A stretch of DNA of 17,694 nucleotides from Donghicola sp041224595 (lineage in GTDB: Bacteria; Pseudomonadota; Alphaproteobacteria; Rhodobacterales; Rhodobacteraceae): the NCBI RefSeq assembly GCF_041224595.1, contig NZ_JBGFGN010000130.1:1-17694 (forward strand), given 5' to 3'. The notes under the pieces were generated by a model, which was given only the letters and a program-made list of their open reading frames with translations, was not told the origin of the DNA and did no database searches. The position numbers were made by a program, and so were the translations under genes. Below are positions 6,880 through 14,879 of this stretch, piece by piece (position 1 is the first letter of the stretch; every line of letters starts with the position of its first letter).

Positions 6880-8280
6880 ATGGATAGCATTGAAATCGGC
6901 CTCTGGGTCACCGGCGGTATGATGGTCATGGTTCTGCTAGGAATGCGCGTGGCGTTCGCGGCGGCAATGGCCGGTCTGGTTGGCCTGATCTGGATATTCT
7001 GGGCCAAGAAGGGCATGCACCCCGAACAATTCGGATGGGCCCTGACGGTCGCTGTGAAAACAGCTGGTCAAGTCCCCCACGGCAAGGTTGCCAGCCAAGC
7101 GCTCAGCCTGATCCCGACCTTCATTCTGATCGGCTATTTGGCCTACTATGCGGGACTGACCCGCGCCCTGTTCGAAGCCGCCAAGCGCTGGATTGCATGG
7201 GTGCCGGGCGGACTAGCCGTGTCGACCGTTTTTGCGACCGCAGGCTTTGCCGCAGTGTCCGGCGCATCCGTCGCGACGGCTGCAGTCTTTGCGCGCGTGG
7301 CCATCCCCGAGATGTTGAAAATCGGCTACGATAAGCGTTTTGCCGCAGGGGTTGTGGCCGCTGGTGGCACGCTGGCCTCCTTGATCCCGCCCTCGGCGAT
7401 CCTCGTGATCTACGCGATTATTGTCGAACAAGACGTGGGCAAGCTGCTGCTCGCAGGTTTCATCCCCGGACTGTTTTCGGCCATCGTTTACGGCGCGCTC
7501 ATCATTGGGCTCGCGCTCACGATCAAGAACTTTGGCCCGCCGGTGCGGGGTTTCACGTGGAAACAGCGGTTTGCGTCTCTGCCCCCCGCCCTGCCCATCG
7601 TCGCCGTGGTCGTGATCATCATCTTCTTTGTCTACAACCCGTTTGGCGGCGATGCGTGGGGCACCCCCACCGAAGGCGGCGCGGTCGGGGCCTTTATCAT
7701 CTTTGTGATGGCACTGGCACGCGGAATGCGGTGGGCGCAGTTCAAAGATGCGATCATCGAAACGGCCCGTCTGTCGGCTATGATCTTTACCATCATTTGG
7801 GGTGTTCTGATCTACGTGCGTTTTTTGGGCTTTGCAGATCTGCCGAACGCATTTTCGGATTGGATCACGTCGCTGGAGTACAGCCCATTACTGATCCTGA
7901 TCTGCATTCTCTTGGCCTACGCGATACTTGGGATGTTCATGGACGCGATCGGAATGCTGCTGCTGACCTTGCCTGTGGTCTATCCCGCCGTCATGGCCCT
8001 GAATGGGGGCGAGATGGTGAGCGCAGCGGACAGCACCTTTGGGATGTCGGGGCCCATGTGTGCGATCTGGTTCGGCATTCTGGTGGTCAAAATGGCCGAG
8101 TTCTGCCTGATTACGCCGCCCATTGGTCTGAACTGTTTTGTGGTCGCTGGCGTCCGTGATGATCTGAGCGTGCAGGACGTGTTCAAGGGGGTCACGCCAT
8201 TCTTCATCGCTGATGCAGTGACCATCGCACTCTTGGTGGCCTTCCCCCAAATCGTCCTCTGGCTGCCATCACTCGCGTAA
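6880..8280 (+). CDS. dctM: TRAP transporter large permease (DctM family)
   Basis: This 466-aa, highly hydrophobic protein is the transport subunit of the TRAP system, a member of the ion transporter superfamily with about 12 membrane segments and two re-entrant hairpins. Family motifs are present: GGTLASLIPPS at 162-172, TPTEGGAVGAF at 262-272 and TPPIGLNCF at 412-420. The ATG at 6880 was chosen because the protein then begins directly with a membrane helix, as in relatives; the longer frame from 6823 would overlap dctQ by 53 nt. Only a weak ribosome binding site (AAGG at 6874-6877) precedes it, so translation is probably coupled to dctQ. Length is slightly above the common 425-aa form, which fits the larger DctM subgroup. 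Confidence 0.92.
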   Translation: MDSIEIGLWVTGGMMVMVLLGMRVAFAAAMAGLVGLIWIFWAKKGMHPEQFGWALTVAVKTAGQVPHGKVASQALSLIPTFILIGYLAYYAGLTRALFEAAKRWIAWVPGGLAVSTVFATAGFAAVSGASVATAAVFARVAIPEMLKIGYDKRFAAGVVAAGGTLASLIPPSAILVIYAIIVEQDVGKLLLAGFIPGLFSAIVYGALIIGLALTIKNFGPPVRGFTWKQRFASLPPALPIVAVVVIIIFFVYNPFGGDAWGTPTEGGAVGAFIIFVMALARGMRWAQFKDAIIETARLSAMIFTIIWGVLIYVRFLGFADLPNAFSDWITSLEYSPLLILICILLAYAILGMFMDAIGMLLLTLPVVYPAVMALNGGEMVSAADSTFGMSGPMCAIWFGILVVKMAEFCLITPPIGLNCFVVAGVRDDLSVQDVFKGVTPFFIADAVTIALLVAFPQIVLWLPSLA

Positions 8281-8309
8281 CGCACGCCTACAGAATCACT
8301 AAATTTGCG

Positions 8310-8339
8310 CGGCCACCCTGCAGAAATGCAAGGTGGCCG
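8310..8339 (+). terminator. Stem-loop after dctM, probable transcription end
   Basis: CGGCCACC (8310-8317) pairs exactly with GGTGGCCG (8332-8339). An inner TGCA/TGCA pairing around GAAA extends it after a C/A mismatch. It lies 30 nt past the dctM stop. There is no T-run, so termination may be incomplete or Rho-dependent. Confidence 0.6.
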
Positions 8340-8528
8340 TTGACGTTAGGTCCTGCTGCGTTCGAGAGGCGCAATGGGCGCGATTGCCCGCCCTTCGGTG
8401 ACCACCGCGTATACCTTCGGACTATACAGACCCGCTCTGAACAAACGTTTTGACAGGATGCAGAACCGCCGCGCCGCGTCCACAATTAGAGCGTGCCCCG
8501 ATTTTGGTGGCAATCCTGCGGAGGACCC
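8340..8528 (+). promoter_or_regulatory. Leader of the chemotaxis operon, with small inverted repeats
   Basis: The promoter of the che operon should lie here. TTGACG at 8340-8345 and a perfect TTGACA at 8450-8455 resemble -35 elements, but neither has a good -10 at 16-18 nt. Two short inverted repeats are present: GCAAT (8371-8375) with ATTGC (8383-8387), and GTATA (8409-8413) with TATAC (8423-8427). They might be regulator sites. No flagellar sigma-28 type promoter was recognised. Confidence 0.3.
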
Positions 8529-8837
8529 ATGGATAAGATTAAAATTAACCTGTCGTCGCAGATGACCAGTTCGCTTGCGGAACTAGAGCCGGTTCGCGTT
8601 TCTCTCGAGGATGCTGTTGGCACCGAAAGCGCCGAACTGACGACAGATATCGACGATGATAGCTCGGACACCGTGCTCTTTGGCATGGCCCAGTTGATCA
8701 TGGTCGCACTGAAAGAAAAAGCGGTCACCAAGGATCAAGTGACTGCCGCGCTTCTGATCTCGCCCAAACTTGCAGAAGCGTTCCTGCGCGTCGGCCTGAC
8801 CGACGACGAGTTGGCTGCGCTGTCGACGCGGCACTGA
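8529..8837 (+). CDS. Unrecognised small acidic protein at the head of the che operon
   Basis: I do not recognise this 102-aa protein. The ATG at 8529 follows GGAGGA at 8520-8525, which is close but usable. Residues 1-45 are polar and acidic, with a DIDDD cluster at about 40-44. Residues 46-100 look like three short helices, the first hydrophobic (VLFGMAQLIMVAL) and the last ending in TDDELAALS. No signal peptide, cysteine or membrane helix is seen. A STAS domain or CheX, often found in such positions, is not evident. It is 24 nt upstream of cheY in the same direction, so it is probably expressed with the chemotaxis genes. Reading-frame quality matches its neighbours, with alphaproteobacterial codon usage and a good ribosome binding site, so it is probably real. 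Confidence 0.75.
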   Translation: MDKIKINLSSQMTSSLAELEPVRVSLEDAVGTESAELTTDIDDDSSDTVLFGMAQLIMVALKEKAVTKDQVTAALLISPKLAEAFLRVGLTDDELAALSTRH

Positions 8838-8861
8838 TCCCTCTTTTTACTGGAATACAAA

Positions 8862-9227
8862 ATGAGCAAAGAAATCCTGATTGTCGACGACTCGCCGTCG
8901 GTGCGACGCATGGTATCGATGACCCTTCAACAGGCCGGATACGCTGTCACCGAAGCTGTTGACGGCGCCAAAGGCCTAGAGGCTGCAAAAGCCCATCGCT
9001 ATGCGATGGTGATCACCGACCAGAACATGCCCAACATGACCGGTCTGGAATTCATTCAGGCCTACCGTGCTGACCCCAGCAGCTCGGGTGTGCCGATCAT
9101 CTTTCTTTCTACCGAAAGCGAAGGTGGACTGAAAGAAGCCGCCCGCGCCGCTGGCGCGCTGGGTTGGATGGTCAAGCCGTTCGAACAAGAACAGCTTCTC
9201 GCAGTGGTCAAGAAGGTAGCCGGATAA
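8862..9227 (+). CDS. cheY: Chemotaxis response regulator CheY
   Basis: A single-domain receiver of 121 aa that carries the signal from CheA to the flagellar motor or another output. The acidic pair Asp9-Asp10, phospho-acceptor Asp53, Thr84 and Lys105 are all present, so it should be phosphorylated normally. The aromatic switch position (Tyr106 in E. coli) is Trp102, in GWMVKPF. No output domain follows. Only a weak ribosome binding site (around GGA at 8852) precedes the ATG. Its stop overlaps the cheA start (TAATG). It is the only stand-alone receiver in the window, so it may be the motor-binding CheY or a phosphate sink; the sequence does not decide. Confidence 0.95.
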   Translation: MSKEILIVDDSPSVRRMVSMTLQQAGYAVTEAVDGAKGLEAAKAHRYAMVITDQNMPNMTGLEFIQAYRADPSSSGVPIIFLSTESEGGLKEAARAAGALGWMVKPFEQEQLLAVVKKVAG

Positions 9228-11257
9228 TGATGGACGCGGAAACGCAGGAGATCTTCCGTCAGGAAGCTGAAGCCCTCATGGAAGCCCTCCAGGAGGGACT
9301 TTTGGTTCTAAAGGAGACCCCCGACGACCTTGAAGTCGTCGCCGGCGTTTTCCGCGCTCTTCACACGATCAAAGGCACAGGCGCGATGTTCGGCTTTTCG
9401 CGCCTTGCTTCGTTCGTGCACAACTTCGAAGCAGCCTTCGAAGCCGTCCGATCCGGCAATGCTGTTGTGACGCCCGAACTGATCAACGTGGCTTTGACCG
9501 CATACGACTTGATCGCAGAGCTTCTCGAAGGAGGCGAGCCCGATCTCGCTAAGGACGAAGAGCTGACGGCCGCATTGGCTGCAGCCACCAGTGGAGAGGC
9601 ACCTGCGGCCTCTGCTGCCCCAGCGACGTCCGAAGCCACCACCGCACCAGCCGAGATCCAGGAATGGGATCTACAGTTCCGGTTGCCCCCGGACTTTATG
9701 GAGATTGGTGGCAACCCCATCGCAATGCTGGATGAACTCCGTGAATTAGGGGGCGAAACCACGATCGTTCGCCCTCTGACTGACCGTCTGCCCTCGATTG
9801 CGCAGATGGACACCAAGGTGATCTACACCGGCTGGCAGGTCATCCTGCCTGGTTCAATCAAAGAGAGTGCCATCCGCGACGTCTTCATGTTCCACGAAGA
9901 CCAAATGGAACTAAGCCTCGCGGCCATACACGCGGAACCAGTCGCGTCTGCGGCCGAACCCGAGCCTGCCGCCACCGCAGCCCCTGCCCCTGCCCCTGCC
10001 ACTGCCCCCGAGGCTACACCCGCGCAGCCCGAAGCGGCCGCGAAAGAGGCTCCCAAAGCCGCCAAGGCCGCACCTGCAGCCGTTGCGCAATTGCGTGTGG
10101 CAGCCGACCGTGTAGATCTGATCATGGACCGCGTTGGCGAGCTTGTGATTGCAGAAGCCCGACTGGCCGCGATCGCGAACCAGTTGGAAAACGAAGCGCT
10201 GCTTGGCGTTGTCGAAGACATCCAACGTCTCGCCTTGGGTCTGCGCGATTCCACGATGGCGCTGCGCATGACCCCTCTGTCCAGCATCATGGGTCGCTTC
10301 CGCCGCCTCAGCCACGATCTGGCAGAGACCACCGGCAAGAGCTTTGATTTCATCGTCGAGGGCGAAGAGACCGAACTCGACAAAACTGTGGTCGAAAAAT
10401 TGACCGATCCGCTGGTTCACATGATCCGCAACTCGGTCGACCACGGCCTCGAAGGCCCCGAAGATCGTGCGGCCTCGGGCAAGCCTGAACGCGGCGTGGT
10501 TAAGCTATCGGCACGCCATGCGGGCGCAGAAGTCGTCATCGAAATTATCGATGACGGCCGCGGCATGAACGAAGAGGCAATCCGCAAGCGCGCCATCGAA
10601 CGCGGTCTCTTGACCGAAGACAGCGATGTTTCCCGCAGCGATGTGCTGAAAATGGTTCTGGAACCCGGCTTCTCGACCGCAGCAGCTGTGACAGCCCTGT
10701 CCGGTCGCGGCGTCGGCGCGGACGTGGTCAAACAGGCGATCGAAGCCCTGAACGGCACGATCGAGATCGCCTCGGAGCCCGGCGAAGGAACGGTCTTTAC
10801 CCTGCGGTTGCCGCTGACCCTTGCGATCATCGAAGGCCTGCTTATCGGTGTTGGCACAGAGCGCTACGCACTCCCCCTCTTGTCGGTCGAGCAAATTCTA
10901 GAACTGCCCGAAGAGCTGGCTGGCGGCACCTCTGCCACCGATGTGATCGAGCTGAACAACGAGTTGGTGCCCGTTTTGCGCCTCCGTCAGGTGTTTAACC
11001 CTGATGCCTCTGCATCGACCCACCAGAAGATTGTCATCGTGGGCGCGAACGATACGCGCGTCGGTCTGGTCGTCGACGAAATTATTGGCACCAACCAAAC
11101 CGTGATCAAACAGCTCTCGCCCCTACACAGCCGCCTCAAGATCTTCTCGGGTGCGACCATTCTCGGGGACGGATGCGTGGCCCTGATCCTTGACGTGATC
11201 CACTTGGTGAGCCTCGGCCAAAAGATCGAGCAGCGCCTGAAAGGAACCGCCGCATGA
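9227..11257 (+). CDS. cheA: Chemotaxis histidine kinase CheA
   Basis: This 676-aa cytoplasmic kinase is controlled by the MCP through CheW and phosphorylates CheY and CheB. The Hpt domain (1-115) carries the phospho-acceptor His46 in ALHTIKGTG. An Ala/Pro linker (119-143) is followed by a compact domain at about 146-232 in the place of P2, then a second, very Ala/Pro-rich linker (238-285). The dimerisation helices span about 286-365. The ATPase domain has an N-box (MIRNSVDHGLE, 399-409), G1 DDGRGM (442-447), GFST (481-484) and G2 GRGVGAD (493-499). The CheW-like P5 domain covers about 530-665. ATG at 9227 (or 9230) is chosen because it overlaps the cheY stop; the longer frame would run back into cheY. 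An ATGA overlap joins it to cheW. Confidence 0.96.
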   Translation: MMDAETQEIFRQEAEALMEALQEGLLVLKETPDDLEVVAGVFRALHTIKGTGAMFGFSRLASFVHNFEAAFEAVRSGNAVVTPELINVALTAYDLIAELLEGGEPDLAKDEELTAALAAATSGEAPAASAAPATSEATTAPAEIQEWDLQFRLPPDFMEIGGNPIAMLDELRELGGETTIVRPLTDRLPSIAQMDTKVIYTGWQVILPGSIKESAIRDVFMFHEDQMELSLAAIHAEPVASAAEPEPAATAAPAPAPATAPEATPAQPEAAAKEAPKAAKAAPAAVAQLRVAADRVDLIMDRVGELVIAEARLAAIANQLENEALLGVVEDIQRLALGLRDSTMALRMTPLSSIMGRFRRLSHDLAETTGKSFDFIVEGEETELDKTVVEKLTDPLVHMIRNSVDHGLEGPEDRAASGKPERGVVKLSARHAGAEVVIEIIDDGRGMNEEAIRKRAIERGLLTEDSDVSRSDVLKMVLEPGFSTAAAVTALSGRGVGADVVKQAIEALNGTIEIASEPGEGTVFTLRLPLTLAIIEGLLIGVGTERYALPLLSVEQILELPEELAGGTSATDVIELNNELVPVLRLRQVFNPDASASTHQKIVIVGANDTRVGLVVDEIIGTNQTVIKQLSPLHSRLKIFSGATILGDGCVALILDVIHLVSLGQKIEQRLKGTAA

Positions 11258-11754
11258 CCAAGAAAACTTATGCTGACCTGATTCCGCGCCTGAACAGCGT
11301 GGTCGCCTTTGAAATGGGCGGAGAAAAGATGGTTCTGCCGACAGACGTGCTGCGCGAAGTCCTGGAACTGCCCACATTGACACCTGTGCCCTGCGCGGGC
11401 GACTTCTCTGCCGGTTTGATCAACATTCGTGGGGTCGTCCTACCTGTTGCGGATTGGCGTCCTTTGTTCGGAATGCCGCTCAAGGCAGCCGACCGCGAGA
11501 CCCGCATCCTGATCATCGAAACCTCGGTGAACGAACAGACCATGACCGTGGGCGTGATCGCAGAAAAGGTCCACGCCATCACGGAAATCGAACCCGACAC
11601 TTTGCGTCCCGTACCCGCCGTCGGCACCCGCTGGCCGACCGGCACGCTCCTTGCAATGGCCCGTTGGAATGACGCGTTCGTCGCGATCCCCGATGTCGTC
11701 TCGATTTTTGAAAACCAGATCAGCCAAGAACCTCAATTGGTAGGCGCAGAGTAA
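11254..11754 (+). CDS. cheW: Chemotaxis coupling protein CheW (first copy)
   Basis: A 166-aa CheW adaptor that links receptors to the P5 domain of CheA. The two-subdomain beta fold is seen: VAFEMGGEKMVLPTDVLREV at 11-30, FSAGLINIRGVVLPVADWRP at 50-69 with the conserved NIRG, and VGVIAEKVHAITEIE at 94-108. The start overlaps the cheA stop as ATGA, which suggests coupled translation and matched levels. A second CheW lies after the MCP; the two differ clearly (this copy has INIRGVVLPVADWR where the other has IDLRGDSIVVVDLR), so they are not a recent duplication. Confidence 0.93.
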   Translation: MTKKTYADLIPRLNSVVAFEMGGEKMVLPTDVLREVLELPTLTPVPCAGDFSAGLINIRGVVLPVADWRPLFGMPLKAADRETRILIIETSVNEQTMTVGVIAEKVHAITEIEPDTLRPVPAVGTRWPTGTLLAMARWNDAFVAIPDVVSIFENQISQEPQLVGAE

Positions 11755-11765
11755 GAGGCTCCGAC

Positions 11766-13532
11766 ATGAGATTAACCATTAAAGCCAAATTGATGGTCAC
11801 CTGCACCGTGCTTATCGGCCTGTCTGGCGCTTCGGGCGTGATTGCATTGCGCGACCTTGAGTCGATGAAAGACCGCAACGAACGGGTTATTATGGAGAAT
11901 GTGGATGCCATTGAGCGCTCCTACGAGATGACGCTCTATCAGGCTGCCACGCAGACCATGATCCGCGACTACCTTCTGTCAGACTCGACAGCGGTAAAGC
12001 GCGATCTTGAAACCAAGATGCAGCAATACCGCACGATCCAGACCGATCTGCTTGCACAGGTCCGCGAGCATACCTCGAACGAAGAAGCGAACGCTGCCAT
12101 CGACGAGTTTGAAAGGGTGCGCGACGAAATTCACAGCATGAATAAAACAGTCATGCAGATGCTTCTGTTCGATCAAACTGATGAAGCCGCGCGTATCCTT
12201 CGAGAAGAAGGAGGTGTGCTGGACGAGCAGATGATCGCTGCGATCACCGAACTTTTGGCAATCAATGACGGCGCAATGGCGTCAAGCTTGGTTACCTCGG
12301 GCGACATCTTTCAGAAAAACCGGATGACCATCTTGGGCCTTATCGGTTTGGCGGCCCTGATCGGCGTGAGCGCCGGATTGTGGATCCTGTCTTCGCTGTC
12401 CCGTGGTCTGCGACGCGCCAGCGAGTTGACCAAGGCCGTGGCAGATGGCGATCTGACGCAGACAGCGAACCTGAAAGGCAACGACGAAATCACCGAAGTT
12501 CTGCGCAATGCTAACCTGATGGTCGAGCGCCTGCGGAACATCGTAGGCGAGGTCGCTTCGGGAGCGAGTCACGTGTCCACCGGCGCGGACCAGATGGCCA
12601 AGACGTCCGAAGAAATGAGCGATGTTGCGACCCAGCAAGCCGCCTCGACCGAGGAAGCCTCGAGTTCGATGGAGCAGATGGCGTCGAATATCGCACAGAC
12701 TGCCGAGAATGCCCTAGAAACCGAACGCATGGCCAAAAAATCGGCCGAAAATGCGCGTGCGAGCGGAGATGCGGTAAAGCAGGCCGTGAACGCGGTGAAC
12801 ACCATCGCAGAGCGCATCAGCGTTGTTCAAGAGATTGCGCGTCAGACCGACCTGCTGGCCCTGAACGCCGCGGTCGAGGCCGCTCGTGCGGGTGAACATG
12901 GTCGTGGATTTGCCGTCGTGGCCTCGGAAGTGCGCAAGCTGGCTGAACGCAGCCAACACGCGGCTGGCGAAATCAATTCGCTGTCAGAGCAAACCATGAT
13001 GGCAGCGCTGGATGCGGGCACCAAGCTGAACCAGTTGGTCCCTGACATCGAGCGGACCGCTGATCTGGTCAGTGACATCACCCGCGCCAATGGCGAGATG
13101 TCATCGGGCGGCAGTCAGGTCTCTTCGGCGATCAACCGTCTTGATCGCGTGACCCAGTCGAATACCGCCGCGGCTGAAGAAATGTCGGCAACCGCTGAAG
13201 AGCTGGCAGCCCAGGCCGCCACTCTGCGCAGCTCGATCTCGTTCTTCCGGACGGGTGATTTCGACACCGCTGTCAGCGTGGATGAAATCCTCGAGGCTCC
13301 TATGCCCGAGCCGACACCTGCACCTGCGCCCGCGCCAAAAGCCAAGGCGGCACCAGCCACGCCTCCTGCGCCAAAGGCCACTTCGAACCCTGCACCGATC
13401 ACAGTGGAGCAGAGTGACGACGATGTGTCCTTTGCCGGCACCGACCTGAAGAACGGAGGCTTTTCGTTCGATCTGGCCACAGGCGCAGACAATGACGATG
13501 TAGATTTCCAACCGGAGAAGCCCCATGCCTGA
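11766..13532 (+). CDS. Methyl-accepting chemotaxis protein with periplasmic four-helix-type sensor
   Basis: This 588-aa transmembrane receptor is the probable input of the operon. TM1 is at about residues 9-27, followed by a helical periplasmic sensor of about 155 residues resembling the 4HB_MCP class, and TM2 at 187-209. A HAMP domain (about 208-260) leads to the signalling hairpin. The tip IARQTDLLALNAAVEAARAG at 357-376, with Asn367, Glu371 and Arg374, is canonical, so binding to CheW and CheA is expected. After the coiled coil (to about 495) comes a tail of some 90 residues: a Pro/Ala/Lys-rich linker (511-545) and an acidic end. No NWETF-like CheR/CheB-binding pentapeptide is seen. AAGAGG overlapping the cheW stop serves as ribosome binding site. 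The ligand is unknown. The gene overlaps the second cheW by 8 nt. Confidence 0.95.
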   Translation: MRLTIKAKLMVTCTVLIGLSGASGVIALRDLESMKDRNERVIMENVDAIERSYEMTLYQAATQTMIRDYLLSDSTAVKRDLETKMQQYRTIQTDLLAQVREHTSNEEANAAIDEFERVRDEIHSMNKTVMQMLLFDQTDEAARILREEGGVLDEQMIAAITELLAINDGAMASSLVTSGDIFQKNRMTILGLIGLAALIGVSAGLWILSSLSRGLRRASELTKAVADGDLTQTANLKGNDEITEVLRNANLMVERLRNIVGEVASGASHVSTGADQMAKTSEEMSDVATQQAASTEEASSSMEQMASNIAQTAENALETERMAKKSAENARASGDAVKQAVNAVNTIAERISVVQEIARQTDLLALNAAVEAARAGEHGRGFAVVASEVRKLAERSQHAAGEINSLSEQTMMAALDAGTKLNQLVPDIERTADLVSDITRANGEMSSGGSQVSSAINRLDRVTQSNTAAAEEMSATAEELAAQAATLRSSISFFRTGDFDTAVSVDEILEAPMPEPTPAPAPAPKAKAAPATPPAPKATSNPAPITVEQSDDDVSFAGTDLKNGGFSFDLATGADNDDVDFQPEKPHA

Positions 13533-14043
13533 TCAGAAAAAAGCGCCCGCCGCGAGCGGTACCTTTCTGAACTTCATGCTTGACGAAACGCTGATGGCAA
13601 TTCCGGTAGAGCGCGTGCGCGAAATCCTCGATGCCCGCGACATCCAGAAGCTTCCGCAGGCGCCCGAGTACATCATGGGCTTTATCGACCTGCGTGGCGA
13701 CAGCATCGTCGTCGTCGATCTGCGGACCCTGATTGGGCGCCCCTACCGCAAAGACGATGTGGACACCCGCATCGTCGTGCTCTGGGTCGAGGACGACGGC
13801 AAAGAACAGCTCTTGGCCTTGCGGACAGACAAGGTGACAGAGGTCAGCCGCTTTGACGATGACCGGATCGAGCCAATCGACACCGGCACCATGCTGAACT
13901 GGGATCGCCGGATCGTAGCCGGTTTGGCGCGTCGCAATGGCGCTTATGTCACCCTGATGGATCTTGACCGCCTGCTGAGCAGCAAGGTCATCGCATCTTT
14001 GGACAAGCATGTCGAAGACGCCCTTGGCGGGGTCAATGCATGA
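13525..14043 (+). CDS. cheW: Chemotaxis coupling protein CheW (second copy)
   Basis: A second, divergent CheW of 172 aa. The core is recognisable from FLNFMLDETLMAIPVERVRE (13-32), the IDLRGDSIVVVDLRTLIG segment (51-68) and ALRTDKVTEV (97-106). It begins 8 nt before the MCP stop and ends in an ATGA overlap with cheR, so all are probably co-translated. Having two couplers around one MCP suggests that one may serve this receptor and the other a different one, or that they occupy different places in the array (CheA-bound versus CheW-only rings). Which is which cannot be told from the sequence. Confidence 0.93.
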   Translation: MPDQKKAPAASGTFLNFMLDETLMAIPVERVREILDARDIQKLPQAPEYIMGFIDLRGDSIVVVDLRTLIGRPYRKDDVDTRIVVLWVEDDGKEQLLALRTDKVTEVSRFDDDRIEPIDTGTMLNWDRRIVAGLARRNGAYVTLMDLDRLLSSKVIASLDKHVEDALGGVNA

Positions 14044-14879
14044 AACCCGAGCCTAGCGCCGATCTTGCATGCCATAAGGCACGGTTCAGAGCCCTTGTGA
14101 CTCAGACCACCGGCATCCAGATGCCGGAGAACAAACAAAGCATGATCGAAGGTCGGATGCGTCGCCGCTACACGTCCATCGGTTTGAAATCGATGGACGA
14201 CTATCTGGTTCATCTTTTTGAAAAAGACGGTCTGACAGAAGAGATGACGCACATCGTCGATCTTGTCTCGACCAACAAAACCGACTTTTTCCGCGAACCT
14301 GCCCACTTCAAATGGCTTATGCACAAGATCCTGCCGGAGCATCCCGCAGGTCAGCCCTTTAAACTGTGGAGTGCTGCCGCATCTTCGGGTCAGGAGGCAT
14401 ACACGATCGCCATGCTTCTGTCGGAGTACGCGGGTAACGTGCCTGACTTCAAGTATGGCATTCTCGGGACCGACATTTCGCCCGCGATCCTCGACGAGGC
14501 CCGCGCTGGCGTCTACCCTGAAGAGCAGCTTCTGGATATTCCCGACGCCTTGCTCGACCGCTATTTCGTCATGGGGCACAACTCAAAGGGGTTGCGCTGC
14601 GGCCGCGTCGAAAAAACTTTGCGGGACCGCGTACGCTTTGCGCAGATGAATTTGATCCACGGAAACTACCCCGTGGACAAGGAACTGGACGTCGTCTTTC
14701 TGCGTAACGTGTTGATTTACTTTGATTCCAAAACGCAAAGCCGCGTCATCAGCGAAATCACCGATCATCTCAAAGTTGGGGGACACCTGTTCGTCGGCCA
14801 CTCTGAATCCATGGTCGTTTCGGATTCCCGCTTAAAACAGGTGTCTTTTGCCGTTTTCAAGAAGGAGAGGGCAACATGA
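14040..14879 (+). CDS. cheR: Chemotaxis protein methyltransferase CheR
   Basis: A 279-aa SAM-dependent enzyme that methylates glutamates in the MCP coiled coil. The N-terminal helical domain (about 10-75) is followed by STNKTDFFREP (77-87), the conserved segment before the catalytic fold. The SAM-binding loop is SAAASSGQEAYTIAM (111-125), corresponding to the usual CSTGEEPYS-type motif with Gln for the first Glu. Asp145 in LGTDIS, and RNVLIYFD (222-229), are also typical. No TPR extension is present. It overlaps the second cheW and cheB by ATGA junctions at both ends. Since the MCP here lacks a pentapeptide tether, methylation would rely on direct recognition of the helices. Confidence 0.95.
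   Translation: MKPEPSADLACHKARFRALVTQTTGIQMPENKQSMIEGRMRRRYTSIGLKSMDDYLVHLFEKDGLTEEMTHIVDLVSTNKTDFFREPAHFKWLMHKILPEHPAGQPFKLWSAAASSGQEAYTIAMLLSEYAGNVPDFKYGILGTDISPAILDEARAGVYPEEQLLDIPDALLDRYFVMGHNSKGLRCGRVEKTLRDRVRFAQMNLIHGNYPVDKELDVVFLRNVLIYFDSKTQSRVISEITDHLKVGGHLFVGHSESMVVSDSRLKQVSFAVFKKERAT

Noticed and set aside
8450..8486. TTGACA plus CACAAT as a housekeeping promoter
   Set aside because: The spacing is 25 nt, too long for a normal -35/-10 pair; kept only as a remark in the leader entry.
8506..8519. Possible sigma-54 promoter (GG-N10-GC) before the che operon
   Set aside because: The flanking bases do not match TGGCAC-N5-TTGC and the site is only about 10 nt from the start codon.
8529..8837. 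STAS-domain or CheX identity for the small first che gene
   Set aside because: The beta-strand pattern and conserved Asp-Ser/Thr phosphorylation motif of STAS proteins, and the CheX E/N-containing helices, are not visible.
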